DNA of 64,000 nucleotides from Porphyrobacter sp. (lineage in GTDB: Bacteria; Pseudomonadota; Alphaproteobacteria; Sphingomonadales; Sphingomonadaceae), in NCBI GenBank assembly GCA_016125555.1, contig WGLN01000005.1, forward strand, positions 1 through 64,000, in the 5' to 3' direction. Both the position numbers and the translations under genes were made by a program. Under the pieces are notes generated by a model that made no database searches, was not told the origin of the DNA, and saw only the letters and a list, made by a program, of their open reading frames with translations. Positions 25,450 through 34,041 of the stretch are shown here, one piece after another (the stretch's first letter is position 1; each line of letters opens with the position of its first letter).

Positions 25450-25908
25450 GTCTCTTTTTCCTTTCCCGTGTGAGAACCTGAGGGAAGCCGGCTTGCCGCC
25501 GATTCCCGAGGTCCTCGCAGAGGCTGACATGGGCGTTGCGACCCGCGGCTATCCTGCATTACCCACCGCTTGCGCCCCATCGCCGGGCGGTCCCGTCTGG
25601 TCGCGGCGCAGCGGGCGGTGAAGCGGACGGGAGCGCGTTGCCGCAGTGGGAGGCGCGCAGGTTTGAAAAAAGTCGTGTAGAGTACGCCCCCGAGGTGATC
25701 AGCCGCGGGTACGCCCGAGTCGCAGGGATGTGAAAAACCTAGGTATTTCACCTCTCTTGGGATCATCAATTGCGCGGCCCGAAGGCAGAACGCCGGATTC
25801 GCACGACGAATTGCACGACAATCAACATTCACGATAACTTTTGAGTAGGAGCGCTGCGGCCTTTTCCCCGAGACTCCCCCCTCGACATCAACACCGAGGA
25901 GGACTCCT
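25450..25908. other. 459-bp divergent intergenic region
   Basis: Upstream of both the low-complexity gene and the Crp-type gene. No convincing gene is present. It contains a 22-bp palindrome at 25730-25751, a short direct repeat of GCACGAC near 25800, and an AT-richer stretch up to the Crp gene. Confidence 0.6.
25730..25751. promoter_or_regulatory. 22-bp palindrome, candidate Crp-type operator
   Basis: GTGAAA, ten bases centred on CCTAGG, then TTTCAC, nearly perfectly symmetrical. It lies 157 bp upstream of the Crp-type gene. The two arms have the size and spacing of a Crp/Fnr dimer site. Confidence 0.5.
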
Positions 25909-26661
25909 ATGCACAACGCCTTCCTGCAACGGCTATCGCATGCTGCCCCGCTTGCGCAGAATGAAATAGGTGTCCTGGAAGAGTTGTGCCGCAATCCGCG
26001 CGACATCCCCGCCAAGAAGTACCTGTCGCGCGACGGTGACGAGATCGTCACCTTCCCGGTCATCCTCAGCGGCTGGGCCGCCCGCTACCAGATCCTGCGC
26101 AACGGCGCGCGCCAGATCACCCGCCTGCTGCTGCCGGGCGATGCCTTCTACTTCGATTCCTCGCCCGATGCGGTGGCGATCGAGGAAGTCATCACCCTCA
26201 GCCCCTGCCAGATCGTCAACATCCCCCATGCCGACATGACCCGCGCGATCGAGCGCCATCCGGCAATCGGCGAGGCGATGCGCAACTACGGCTGCATGGA
26301 GAACGCGATCCTTTCCTCCTGGGTCGTCAATGTCGGGCGCCGCGACGCGCTCGAGCGCATGGCGCACCTCATCTGCGAGGCGCATTACCGCCTGTCGCTG
26401 ATCGACGGAACCCAGGGCGAGCAGTTCTTCTTCCCGCTGACCCAGGACGATCTCGCCGACGTGCTCGGGCTCACGCCGGTGCACATCAATCGCAAGCTCC
26501 AGCAGCTGCGTCACGAGCGGCTCATCACGCTGCGCTCCAAGCAGATGACGATCCTCAACCTGCGCGAACTGCAGCAGGTCGCGGGCTTCGACGGCGCTTA
26601 CCTCGCGCCGCGCAACGGCGACAAGGACGCCAGCGGCGGCTTCGGCGCGATCGCCGCCTGA
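25909..26661 (+). CDS. Crp/Fnr family transcriptional regulator
   Basis: A 250-residue regulator with a cyclic-nucleotide-type beta-barrel (about 20-130; SGWAARYQILRNGARQITRLLLPGD) and a C-terminal winged helix (TQDDLADVLGLTPVHINRKLQQLRHE). The FNR iron-sulfur cysteines are not evident, and the ligand is unknown. GGAGGACTCCT precedes the ATG. A paralogue lies at 29956, and both flank an HWE kinase and its receiver protein. Confidence 0.88.
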   Translation: MHNAFLQRLSHAAPLAQNEIGVLEELCRNPRDIPAKKYLSRDGDEIVTFPVILSGWAARYQILRNGARQITRLLLPGDAFYFDSSPDAVAIEEVITLSPCQIVNIPHADMTRAIERHPAIGEAMRNYGCMENAILSSWVVNVGRRDALERMAHLICEAHYRLSLIDGTQGEQFFFPLTQDDLADVLGLTPVHINRKLQQLRHERLITLRSKQMTILNLRELQQVAGFDGAYLAPRNGDKDASGGFGAIAA

Positions 26662-26681
26662 ACCACCCGCAACCGCCGGGA

Positions 26682-27068
26682 TCAGGTCCCGGCTCCGGCC
26701 CCCGCCCCGGTGAGCCTGCCCAGTTCGGCGATCACCCGATCGCTGTCGGCGGGCTTGCTGAGGCACGGGCTGCCCGCGAGATCCTCGGGCAGGATTCCCG
26801 CATCATAGCCCGTCAGGAACAGGAACGGAATCGCGCTGCGCTGCAGGGCGCGCGCGAAGTCGAGCGACAGCCCATGGCCGAGATTGATGTCGATAAGCCC
26901 GGCATCGACCCGGCCCTGGCGCAGCAGCGCGTCGAGATCGGGGACGGTGGCGGCAATGGCGATAACCTGCGCCCCCGCGCCTTCGAGCATCTGTTTGCTA
27001 TCCTGCGCCTGGTAGTAATCGTCCTCGACGATCACGATGCGGCATCCGGCAAGCGGAGTCATGGTCAT
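26682..27068 (-). CDS. Single-domain response regulator
   Basis: A 128-residue CheY-like receiver with no output domain: acidic pair ED at 15-17, phospho-acceptor Asp60 (LIDINLG), Thr near 86 and Lys105 (LSKPAD). It should take phosphate from the HWE kinase upstream, whose stop it overlaps (ATGA). In alphaproteobacteria such receivers often act as phosphate sinks or modulators in stress signalling. Confidence 0.85.
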   Translation of the reverse strand: MTMTPLAGCRIVIVEDDYYQAQDSKQMLEGAGAQVIAIAATVPDLDALLRQGRVDAGLIDINLGHGLSLDFARALQRSAIPFLFLTGYDAGILPEDLAGSPCLSKPADSDRVIAELGRLTGAGAGAGT

Positions 27069-29221
27069 ATCCGGTCCAATCTGTCCGTCCGCGTCTCGAG
27101 GATGCTGCCCCCTTCGACGAGTGGAAATTCGAGCTCCGCGAGCACGCCCGTGTCGTGCACGCGCAGGCTGCCCGTGCCGCGCAGTTCGTAGGGCACGCGC
27201 TCCTCGATGAGGCGGCGGCCGAAGCCCTTGCGCATGGTCTTGGGCCGCTGTGCGGGAGAGGTTTCCTGCCAGCGCAGCGCGACCCATTCCTGGCCGTCGC
27301 GTTCGTCGCGCGTCCAGTTGATGCGGATATGGCCGCGGTCGCCGAGCGCCCCGTACTTGATCGAGTTGGTGGCGAGTTCGTGGACCGCGAGCGTGACGAT
27401 CTCGGCCGCGTGGGGCGACAGCGCCACCTCGGGACCTTCGACCACACACTGGTCGGGCCGTGCGGCGTGGACCAGCAGCTCCTCGCGCACGAGTTCGGCG
27501 AGATCGACCTTCGTGCCGGGCGAGCGGGTCAGCGTCCCCTGGGTGCGGCCCATGGCCTGGAGCCGCCCGATCAGGTGGTCGACATATTCGTCGACATGGC
27601 GGTGGCTCGGCGCCGAAAGCCGCGCCACCGATCGCACCATGCCGATGAGGTTGCGCACGCGGTGCTGCAGCTCGAGCACCAGCAGCTTGTTCCATTCCTC
27701 CTCGCGGCGGCGCTCGGTGGTGTCGATCATCGCGCCCAGCATCCGCACCGGCTTGCCCTTGGCATCGTAGAGGAAGCGCCCGCGCGCGGACAGCCAGCGA
27801 ATCTCGCCATCGGGATGGATGACTCGGTATTCGTTGATGTATTCCTCGCCCGTTTCCATCGCCCGGGCGATCTTCGCCTCGGAGGTCGCGCGGTCTTCGG
27901 GATGGAGACGCTTGAGCCAGATCTCGTAGCTCGGATCGACCTCGCCGACCTCGAAGCCCTCCATGCGGAAATGCTCGTCCGACCAGGTGAGGTCGCCGGT
28001 TCTGACGTTCCAGTCCCACAGGCCGACCTTGCCGATCTCGCTCGCCACCCGCAGCATCTGTGCGCCGTGGGAGAGCTGCTCCTCGACTTCGCGGCGTTCG
28101 GTGATGTCGGTCGCCATGCCGAACCACTCGGTGATTTCGCCCTCCTCGTCGATCACCGGGACGGCGCGCGAGTGGAGCCAGGCGGTCGAGCCGTCCGGCT
28201 TGACGACCCGGTGCTCCATTTGCAGCGGCGCGCGGCGACGAATGCCCGAGGCGAGCACCTCGCGGACCTCGGCACGGTCGCTGTCCGGCACGAAGGCCTC
28301 CACCCAGTCGCGGGTTTCGCTGCGGCTGCTCTGCAGCCCTTCGCCGCCCAGCTCCTGCATCTCGGTGCATTCCGGGTTCATGCGGAAGATCAGGTCGGAT
28401 GTCGCCGCGATCAGTGAATGCAGGCGGTTCTCGCTGTGGCGCAGCGCGAATTCCATGCGCTTGCGCTCCCCGATGTCCTCGAACAGGATGCCGACGCGGT
28501 GCGGTGCCTGCTCCCCGACCGGGAAGGCGAAGACATCGAACCAGCGGCCCATCGCCGGCGAATGGCTCTCGAACCGTTCGGGCGTGCCGGAACGAGCGAT
28601 CCGGCCATAGGTCTCCGCCCAGTAATGCTCGATGTCGGGCTGGATCTCGCGGATCCGCTTGCCGACCGGATCGGTGAGGCCGGTGTGTTCGGCAAAGGCG
28701 TGATTGGCCTCGAGGAAGCGGTAGTCGATCCCCTTGCCCGCATCGTCGAACAGCACCTCGATGACGCAGAAGCCCTCGTCGATGGCGTTGAACAGCGCCT
28801 CGTAACGTGTGTCGGCAAGGCGGCGCTGCTGCTGCGCGGCGTGCTCGCTGCTGACATCGCGCAGCTTGGCGATCAGCACGTCGCGGCACTCGCACGCGAT
28901 CGGGGAAAGCGTGATCTCGAACATGCGCGAATCGCGGAATCCGGGTTCGCGGATCGTTTCCGAGCGGCCGCTTTCCAGGACGCGCTCGCAATTGGCGCAC
29001 CACCGGCCGGCCGCCTCGGGCACGCGCTCGTGCAGGGTCTGGCCGGTAATATCCTCGCCGCCGACGAAAGCGCGCATCTCGTCCGTGCAGGCAACGTAGC
29101 GCCAGTCGCGCGAGCCCTCGCCCTTCTTCCCGACCGGCTCCAGCAGGCAGGCGGGGGCGGGAAAGGAATGGAAGGCGGCGCGGAACACCGAATCGCCGGA
29201 CGCGCTGAAATCGGCAGACAT
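27065..29221 (-). CDS. PAS-domain HWE-family histidine kinase
   Basis: A 718-residue cytosolic kinase with four PAS-like domains (roughly 10-125, 135-255, 262-378, 388-506). The phospho-acceptor is His520 in ELQHRVRN, and an HWE-type ATPase domain follows (VHELATNSIKYGAL, RWQE). No membrane helix is seen, so the signal is probably internal (redox, light or a ligand). HWE kinases often feed the PhyR-EcfG general stress pathway in this class. It is coupled to the receiver gene. Confidence 0.88.
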   Translation of the reverse strand: MSADFSASGDSVFRAAFHSFPAPACLLEPVGKKGEGSRDWRYVACTDEMRAFVGGEDITGQTLHERVPEAAGRWCANCERVLESGRSETIREPGFRDSRMFEITLSPIACECRDVLIAKLRDVSSEHAAQQQRRLADTRYEALFNAIDEGFCVIEVLFDDAGKGIDYRFLEANHAFAEHTGLTDPVGKRIREIQPDIEHYWAETYGRIARSGTPERFESHSPAMGRWFDVFAFPVGEQAPHRVGILFEDIGERKRMEFALRHSENRLHSLIAATSDLIFRMNPECTEMQELGGEGLQSSRSETRDWVEAFVPDSDRAEVREVLASGIRRRAPLQMEHRVVKPDGSTAWLHSRAVPVIDEEGEITEWFGMATDITERREVEEQLSHGAQMLRVASEIGKVGLWDWNVRTGDLTWSDEHFRMEGFEVGEVDPSYEIWLKRLHPEDRATSEAKIARAMETGEEYINEYRVIHPDGEIRWLSARGRFLYDAKGKPVRMLGAMIDTTERRREEEWNKLLVLELQHRVRNLIGMVRSVARLSAPSHRHVDEYVDHLIGRLQAMGRTQGTLTRSPGTKVDLAELVREELLVHAARPDQCVVEGPEVALSPHAAEIVTLAVHELATNSIKYGALGDRGHIRINWTRDERDGQEWVALRWQETSPAQRPKTMRKGFGRRLIEERVPYELRGTGSLRVHDTGVLAELEFPLVEGGSILETRTDRLDRI

Positions 29222-29509
29222 GGGCTAATCCTGGATCGGGAGCGGAAGGAAGTCCGCTCCACGGCATAGCCCTGCGCCGGCGCAGCGATGCACCGGCGAA
29301 CAGGAGCGGGACCGGGCAGGATCGCGAACCAAAGTTCAGCCTCCTTAGGCGAGTTCCGCCAGCTTGCGACTAACCCAGTTTAGATTCGCGGCGCATGCGG
29401 CGCACGCAAAATCGCCGCAAGGCAGGCGTTTAACCCAGGTGAGAGACGCACCGCCTCCATGCCGCGCAATGAGGCGGGCCAACGAAACCATGCCGAAAGG
29501 ATGCGAACC

Positions 29510-29752
29510 GTGTCTGCCTTCGTGAAGACTCTCGCCCTCGGGGCTGCCGGCTATTTCGCCTGGCGCCATTTCGAGAAGGACCGCCGCCCCCGCAACGCCG
29601 CCTTCGACGACGACCAGCCGCACGACAACCACAAGGCGGTGCGCGACGCCGGACCCGGCGCCATGCGCGACAAGCCGCGCCGGGACTGGTCGCGCGCCGA
29701 CGAGGCGAGCGACCAGAGCTTCCCCGCCAGCGACCCGCCCGCGACCTACTGA
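29510..29752 (+). CDS. Small stress-type protein with SFPASDPPATY tail
   Basis: An 80-residue protein with a short hydrophobic N-terminus (FVKTLALGAAGYFAW) and a charged remainder ending DQSFPASDPPATY, a tail typical of small proteins in sphingomonads. I chose the GTG at 29510 because GAAAGG lies eight bases upstream. The ATG at 29501 directly abuts that site. Function is unknown. Confidence 0.65.
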   Translation: MSAFVKTLALGAAGYFAWRHFEKDRRPRNAAFDDDQPHDNHKAVRDAGPGAMRDKPRRDWSRADEASDQSFPASDPPATY

Positions 29753-29955
29753 CTTGGGGCAGCTTGCATTGCGGGCAATGATCCGCCCTGCCCGTCCCGG
29801 CCAAGCCGCGGGCGCGAAAGCCTTTTGTGCGGCGCGCGCATCAATGCGGCGCGCGCCCGGGGCGGATGGTCGCAAGGCCGCCGACAGCCGCGATCGAATG
29901 AGCTTAGCCAACCGCCGGCTCTCCGGGGGGAGGGCGATTGCGAGGGGTGATTGCC

Positions 29956-30693
29956 ATGCCAGATCTGGCCACGCTCGGGATTGAGCCGCTGTACCGCTTG
30001 CTCAGCCGGTTCATGGCGCTCGATCCCGCCGACCGTGCCGCGCTTTCGCAGCTCGAAGGGGCGGCGCTGTGCAGCAAGCCCGCACGCACCGACATCGCGC
30101 GCGAGGGCGAGAACCCCACCGTCATTCGCCTGCTCGTGTCGGGCTGGGCGTGCCGTTACAAGGACTTGCCCGACGGGCGGCGCCAGATCGTCGGCTTCTT
30201 CCTGCCGGGCGATTTCTGCGACCTCAATGTCTACATCCTGTCCGAGCTCGACCATTCGATCGGCAGCCTCACCGCGGTTCGCTATTACGAAATCCAGCCC
30301 GAGCAATTCCAGGACGTCATCGACGAACGCCCGCGCCTCACCCGCGCGCTGCTGTGGCACGAGATGGTCGCCTCGGGCATCCAGCGCCAATGGCTGCTGT
30401 CGATCGGCCAGCGCACCCCGGTGGAGCGGCTCTCGCACCTGTTCATCGAACTCTACTATCGTCTGAAGGCGGTGGGGATGGTGCACGATCACGCCTTCGA
30501 ATTGCCGATCACCCAGCACCACCTCGCCGAGGCGAACGGGCTGAGCCTCGTCCACGTCAACCGCACGCTGCAGGAAATGCGGCGCGAGGGGCTGATCGAG
30601 CTCGCCGACCGGCAGCTCAGGATCCTCGATTTCGAGCGGTTGAAGCGCACGGCGATGTTCAACAGCAACTACCTGCACTTCAACCGCGACTAG
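29956..30693 (+). CDS. Crp/Fnr family transcriptional regulator (second copy)
   Basis: A 245-residue paralogue of the regulator at 25909, with the same order: beta-barrel sensor (SGWACRYKDLPDGRRQIVGFFLPGD) and winged helix (TQHHLAEANGLSLVHVNRTLQEM). No iron-sulfur cysteine cluster is evident. AGGGGTGA supports the ATG at 29956. Its gene is convergent with ligD. Confidence 0.88.
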   Translation: MPDLATLGIEPLYRLLSRFMALDPADRAALSQLEGAALCSKPARTDIAREGENPTVIRLLVSGWACRYKDLPDGRRQIVGFFLPGDFCDLNVYILSELDHSIGSLTAVRYYEIQPEQFQDVIDERPRLTRALLWHEMVASGIQRQWLLSIGQRTPVERLSHLFIELYYRLKAVGMVHDHAFELPITQHHLAEANGLSLVHVNRTLQEMRREGLIELADRQLRILDFERLKRTAMFNSNYLHFNRD

Positions 30694-30705
30694 CCGCGCC
30701 CTGCC

Positions 30706-33135
30706 TCACACCGCGGGCAGCGCCTGTGCGGCAAAGCCCCAGCCGGCGAGCGCCGGGGAGCGCGCGCGTTCGATCAGCCGGTCGGCATCGGCGATGGTGA
30801 AAGCCTTGGCATCGGCGAAGCTTTCCAGCTCCTGCCAGGTCACCGGCGCCGCCACCGGCGCCCCGCTGCGTGCGCGGGCGGAGTAAGGCACCACCGCGGT
30901 CGCGCCGCGCTGGTTGCGCAGCCAGTCGATGAAGATCCGCCCCTTGCGCTTGGCCTTGCTCATCGTCTCCGTGAAGCGGTCCGGCTCGGCGATGGCGAGC
31001 GCCTCGGCGAAGCGGCGCGCGAAATCCTTGTGCTCCTCCCACGCATGGCCGGGCGTCAGGGGCACCACCACGTGCACCCCCTTGCCGCCCGAGAGCATCG
31101 CGAAACTGGCAAGTCCGAGATCGGCGAGACGCGCGCGGATATCCGCCGCGGCGCGTGCGATGACGGCAAAGTCGAGGTCCTCGTCCGGGTCGAGATCGAA
31201 CACCATCCGCTCGGGCGCCTCGACATCCGCGGCGCGCGCGCACCAGCCGTGGAACTCGATCGTCCCCATCTGCACGCATTGGAGGATGCCCGCGGCGTCG
31301 CGGACGAACAGGTAATCCTCGAAGCCGCCGTTCTTCTCGCGGATGGGGACATGGTGGACGCTCTCGCCGAACCCGCCGCTGTCGTGCTTCTGGAAGAAGC
31401 ACTTCTTCGCGCGGCCCTGCGGACATCGCACCAGGCTGACCGGGCGCTCCGCAAGGAACGGCAGCATCAGCGGCGCGACGGCCGCGTAGTAATCGGCCAG
31501 ATCGCCCTTGGTCTGACCGCTGTCGGGAAAGATCACCCGTTCGCGGTTGGATATCGTCACGGCGGAGGAAGGCGCGGGTGCCGGCGCGGGCCTTTCGGGC
31601 TTCACCTTGGCCGCCGGCTTGTCGCCGCGCAGCCCGAGGAAGCTCGCGTGGCGCACCCGGCCTTCGGCGGTGAATTCCGCAAAGGCGATCTCGGCGACCA
31701 GCTTCGGGGTGAGCCAGGTCACCCTGCGGGCGTCGGCCTTGTCCACCGCGATCGGCGGCGTCTTGCGCTCCAGCCGCTTCATCTTCGCGGCGAGATCGTC
31801 GAGCGTCTCGCCGTCGAAGCCGGTCCCGACATTGCCCTTGTAGACCAGCGCGTCGCCCTCGTGCTGCGCGAGCAGCAGCGAGGCGAAGGGCCGCGCGCGG
31901 CTCGATGAGGCCTTCCAGCCGACCACCACGAACTCCTGCCGCCGTATGCATTTGACCTTGACCCAGTTGCGGGTGCGCCGGGAGGCATAGGGGGCATCGA
32001 TCCGCTTGGAGATGATCCCCTCCTGCCCTGCGTCGCACAACCCACGGAAAAGTCGCTCGCCCGCGCCGATCACGTGGTCCGCGACATGGATCGGCGGAAC
32101 TGCGGCGGCGAGCAGCGCTTCGAGCCGCTCCTTGCGCTCGATATTGGGCAGGCCCGCCAGATCCTCGCCCTCCGCCGCAAGGAGGTCGAAGGCGTGGAAG
32201 GCGAGCGCATCCCCCGCGCCCTGCGAACCGTGACCGCGCTTCAGCACCTTCTGCAGGGTCGAGAAGTCGGGATTGCCCGCCGAGTCATGCGCGACGATCT
32301 CGCCGTCGATCAGCGCGCTCGGCAGGTCGAGCGCGGCGATCGCTGCGACCAGCGGCTTGAACTTGTCGGTCCAGTCCTGCCCCGAACGGGTGTAGACCCG
32401 CACCTCGTCGCCCTTCGCCGCCACCAGCGCACGGTAACCGTCGAACTTGATCTCGTGCATCCAGTCATTGCCGCCGGGCACGGCGTCGACCAGCGTGGCG
32501 AGTTGAGGCTTGCGGAACTTCGGCAGCGGCGCGGGCTTGCGCCTGGCGGTGGCCGGCTTCGCCTTCCGCCCGGCCGCGATCTCGGCCATCGATCGGCCGG
32601 TCTTGACGCTCGTGAGCCCCTGCTCGACCAGCGCCTCGTCGGGTGCGGCATGGGCATCCTCGAGCTTGCGCAGCAGCCAGTTCTCGCGCTTTTCGCCGGG
32701 CTTGGGCTTCAGCCGGATCAGCAGCCATTCGCCCTTCATCCGCTCGCCGTCGAGCGTGAAGTGGAGGTGCCCCTTGGCGAGATCCTTCGCACTCTTGCCC
32801 GCCACCGGGGCCCAGGTGCCGCGATCCCACAGCATCACCGTGCCGCCGCCATATTCGCCCTTGGGGATGACCCCCTCGAAGGTGCCGTAGGACAGCGGGT
32901 GATCCTCGGTGCGCACCGCGAGGCGCTTGACCGCCGGATCGCGGCTCGGCCCCTTGGTCACCGCCCAGCTCACCAGCACCCCGCCGATCTCCAGCCTGAG
33001 GTCCCAGTGCAGCCGCGTCGCGTCGTGCTTCTGGACGATGAAGCTGTTGCCCGCGCCCGCGGCGGCTTCGCCCGCCGGCTCTGGGGTCTTCGCGAAATCG
33101 CGCTTGGCATTGTAGGTCGAGAGCGCGTCAGGCAT
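30706..33135 (-). CDS. ligD: Multifunctional DNA ligase D
   Basis: An 809-residue repair enzyme for Ku-dependent end joining. The domain order is 3'-phosphoesterase (about 30-170; HDATRLHWDLRLE), ATP-dependent ligase with the adenylated Lys230 in EIKFDG (about 210-520), and primase-like polymerase (about 540-809; FDLDPDEDLDF). All three activities look intact. The ATG shares one base with the ku stop (TGATG), and GTG three bases earlier is an alternative. Confidence 0.95.
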   Translation of the reverse strand: MPDALSTYNAKRDFAKTPEPAGEAAAGAGNSFIVQKHDATRLHWDLRLEIGGVLVSWAVTKGPSRDPAVKRLAVRTEDHPLSYGTFEGVIPKGEYGGGTVMLWDRGTWAPVAGKSAKDLAKGHLHFTLDGERMKGEWLLIRLKPKPGEKRENWLLRKLEDAHAAPDEALVEQGLTSVKTGRSMAEIAAGRKAKPATARRKPAPLPKFRKPQLATLVDAVPGGNDWMHEIKFDGYRALVAAKGDEVRVYTRSGQDWTDKFKPLVAAIAALDLPSALIDGEIVAHDSAGNPDFSTLQKVLKRGHGSQGAGDALAFHAFDLLAAEGEDLAGLPNIERKERLEALLAAAVPPIHVADHVIGAGERLFRGLCDAGQEGIISKRIDAPYASRRTRNWVKVKCIRRQEFVVVGWKASSSRARPFASLLLAQHEGDALVYKGNVGTGFDGETLDDLAAKMKRLERKTPPIAVDKADARRVTWLTPKLVAEIAFAEFTAEGRVRHASFLGLRGDKPAAKVKPERPAPAPAPSSAVTISNRERVIFPDSGQTKGDLADYYAAVAPLMLPFLAERPVSLVRCPQGRAKKCFFQKHDSGGFGESVHHVPIREKNGGFEDYLFVRDAAGILQCVQMGTIEFHGWCARAADVEAPERMVFDLDPDEDLDFAVIARAAADIRARLADLGLASFAMLSGGKGVHVVVPLTPGHAWEEHKDFARRFAEALAIAEPDRFTETMSKAKRKGRIFIDWLRNQRGATAVVPYSARARSGAPVAAPVTWQELESFADAKAFTIADADRLIERARSPALAGWGFAAQALPAV

Positions 33136-33980
33136 CACGCGCTCTTGCGCTTGCGCGCGGGGGCCTTCTTCTTCGCCGGGGCCGCCGCCTTCTCATCACT
33201 CACCGATTTCTTGAGCGCAGCCATCAGGTCGATGACATTGCCGCCCGCCCCGGCAGGCTCCCCAGCATCTTCGATAATCGCCTTGCCGGACTTGGACTTG
33301 GCCTTCTTGGCGATCAGCGCCTTCAGGGCGGTGGCGTAGCGGTCCTCGAACTCGCCGGCGTCGAAGGGACCGGTGCGCTTGTCGATCAGCGTGGTGGCGA
33401 GGTCGAGCAGCTCGGCATCGGGCTTGTCCTCGTCGATGGCGTCGAAGAAGGCGCGGCCCTGACGCACCTCGTCGGCATAGCGCAGCGTCTCGAGTAGCAG
33501 GCCCTTGCCGCAGGGCTTCAAGGCGACCAGCTTCTCGCTGCCGCGCACCGACAGCTGCCCGAGCCCGACCTTGCCCGCCTTGCGCAGCGCCTCGCGCAGC
33601 ACCACGAAGGCCTCCTCGGCGAGCTGGTCCTTGGGCGCGACATAGTAGGGCTTCTCGAAATAGAGCGGGTCGATCTCGTGCGCCTCGACGAACTGCACCA
33701 GTTCGAGCGTGCGGCGACTTTCGATCCGCACCGCCTCGATCTCGTCCTCCTCGAGCAGCACATAGCTGCCCTTTTCGATCTCGTAGCCCTTGATGATGTC
33801 CTCGCGGTTCACCGGACCGATGCCGGGCACGACCTTTTCATAGGCGATGCGCTTGCCGCTGGGCTTGTGCACCTGGTTGAACCGGATCTTCGCGCCCGAC
33901 TGGGTCGCGGCGAAGATCTCGACCGGGATCGAGACCAGCGCGAGGCGGATCTGGCCGGACCAATATGCGCGTGCTGCCAT
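33135..33980 (-). CDS. ku: Non-homologous end joining protein Ku
   Basis: A 281-residue homodimeric ring protein that binds double-strand ends and recruits LigD. It shows SGQIRLALVSIPVEIF at the start, the Ku core (KVVPGIGPVNREDIIKGYEI, YYVAPK) and a Lys-rich C-terminal tail (AAAPAKKKAPARKRKSA) that may bind DNA. It is the first gene of the ku-ligD pair. A TGACCTATGT-like motif lies 39 bp upstream. Confidence 0.95.
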   Translation of the reverse strand: MAARAYWSGQIRLALVSIPVEIFAATQSGAKIRFNQVHKPSGKRIAYEKVVPGIGPVNREDIIKGYEIEKGSYVLLEEDEIEAVRIESRRTLELVQFVEAHEIDPLYFEKPYYVAPKDQLAEEAFVVLREALRKAGKVGLGQLSVRGSEKLVALKPCGKGLLLETLRYADEVRQGRAFFDAIDEDKPDAELLDLATTLIDKRTGPFDAGEFEDRYATALKALIAKKAKSKSGKAIIEDAGEPAGAGGNVIDLMAALKKSVSDEKAAAPAKKKAPARKRKSA

Positions 33981-34018
33981 TCGCGATGATCTGGAGCCGC
34001 CCGCCCGCGGCGGCATTA

Positions 34019-34028
34019 ACATAGGCAG
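34019..34028 (-). promoter_or_regulatory. TGACCTATGT-like motif (CTGCCTATGT) before ku
   Basis: Two mismatches from the exact motif, in the ku direction, 39 bp before its ATG. Confidence 0.35.
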
Positions 34029-34041
34029 GAACCGCGCTTCC

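Noticed and set aside
29345-29911. 188-codon minus-strand frame
   Set aside because: Antisense to the small gene at 29510, which has a ribosome site and a family-typical tail. No motif on the minus strand.
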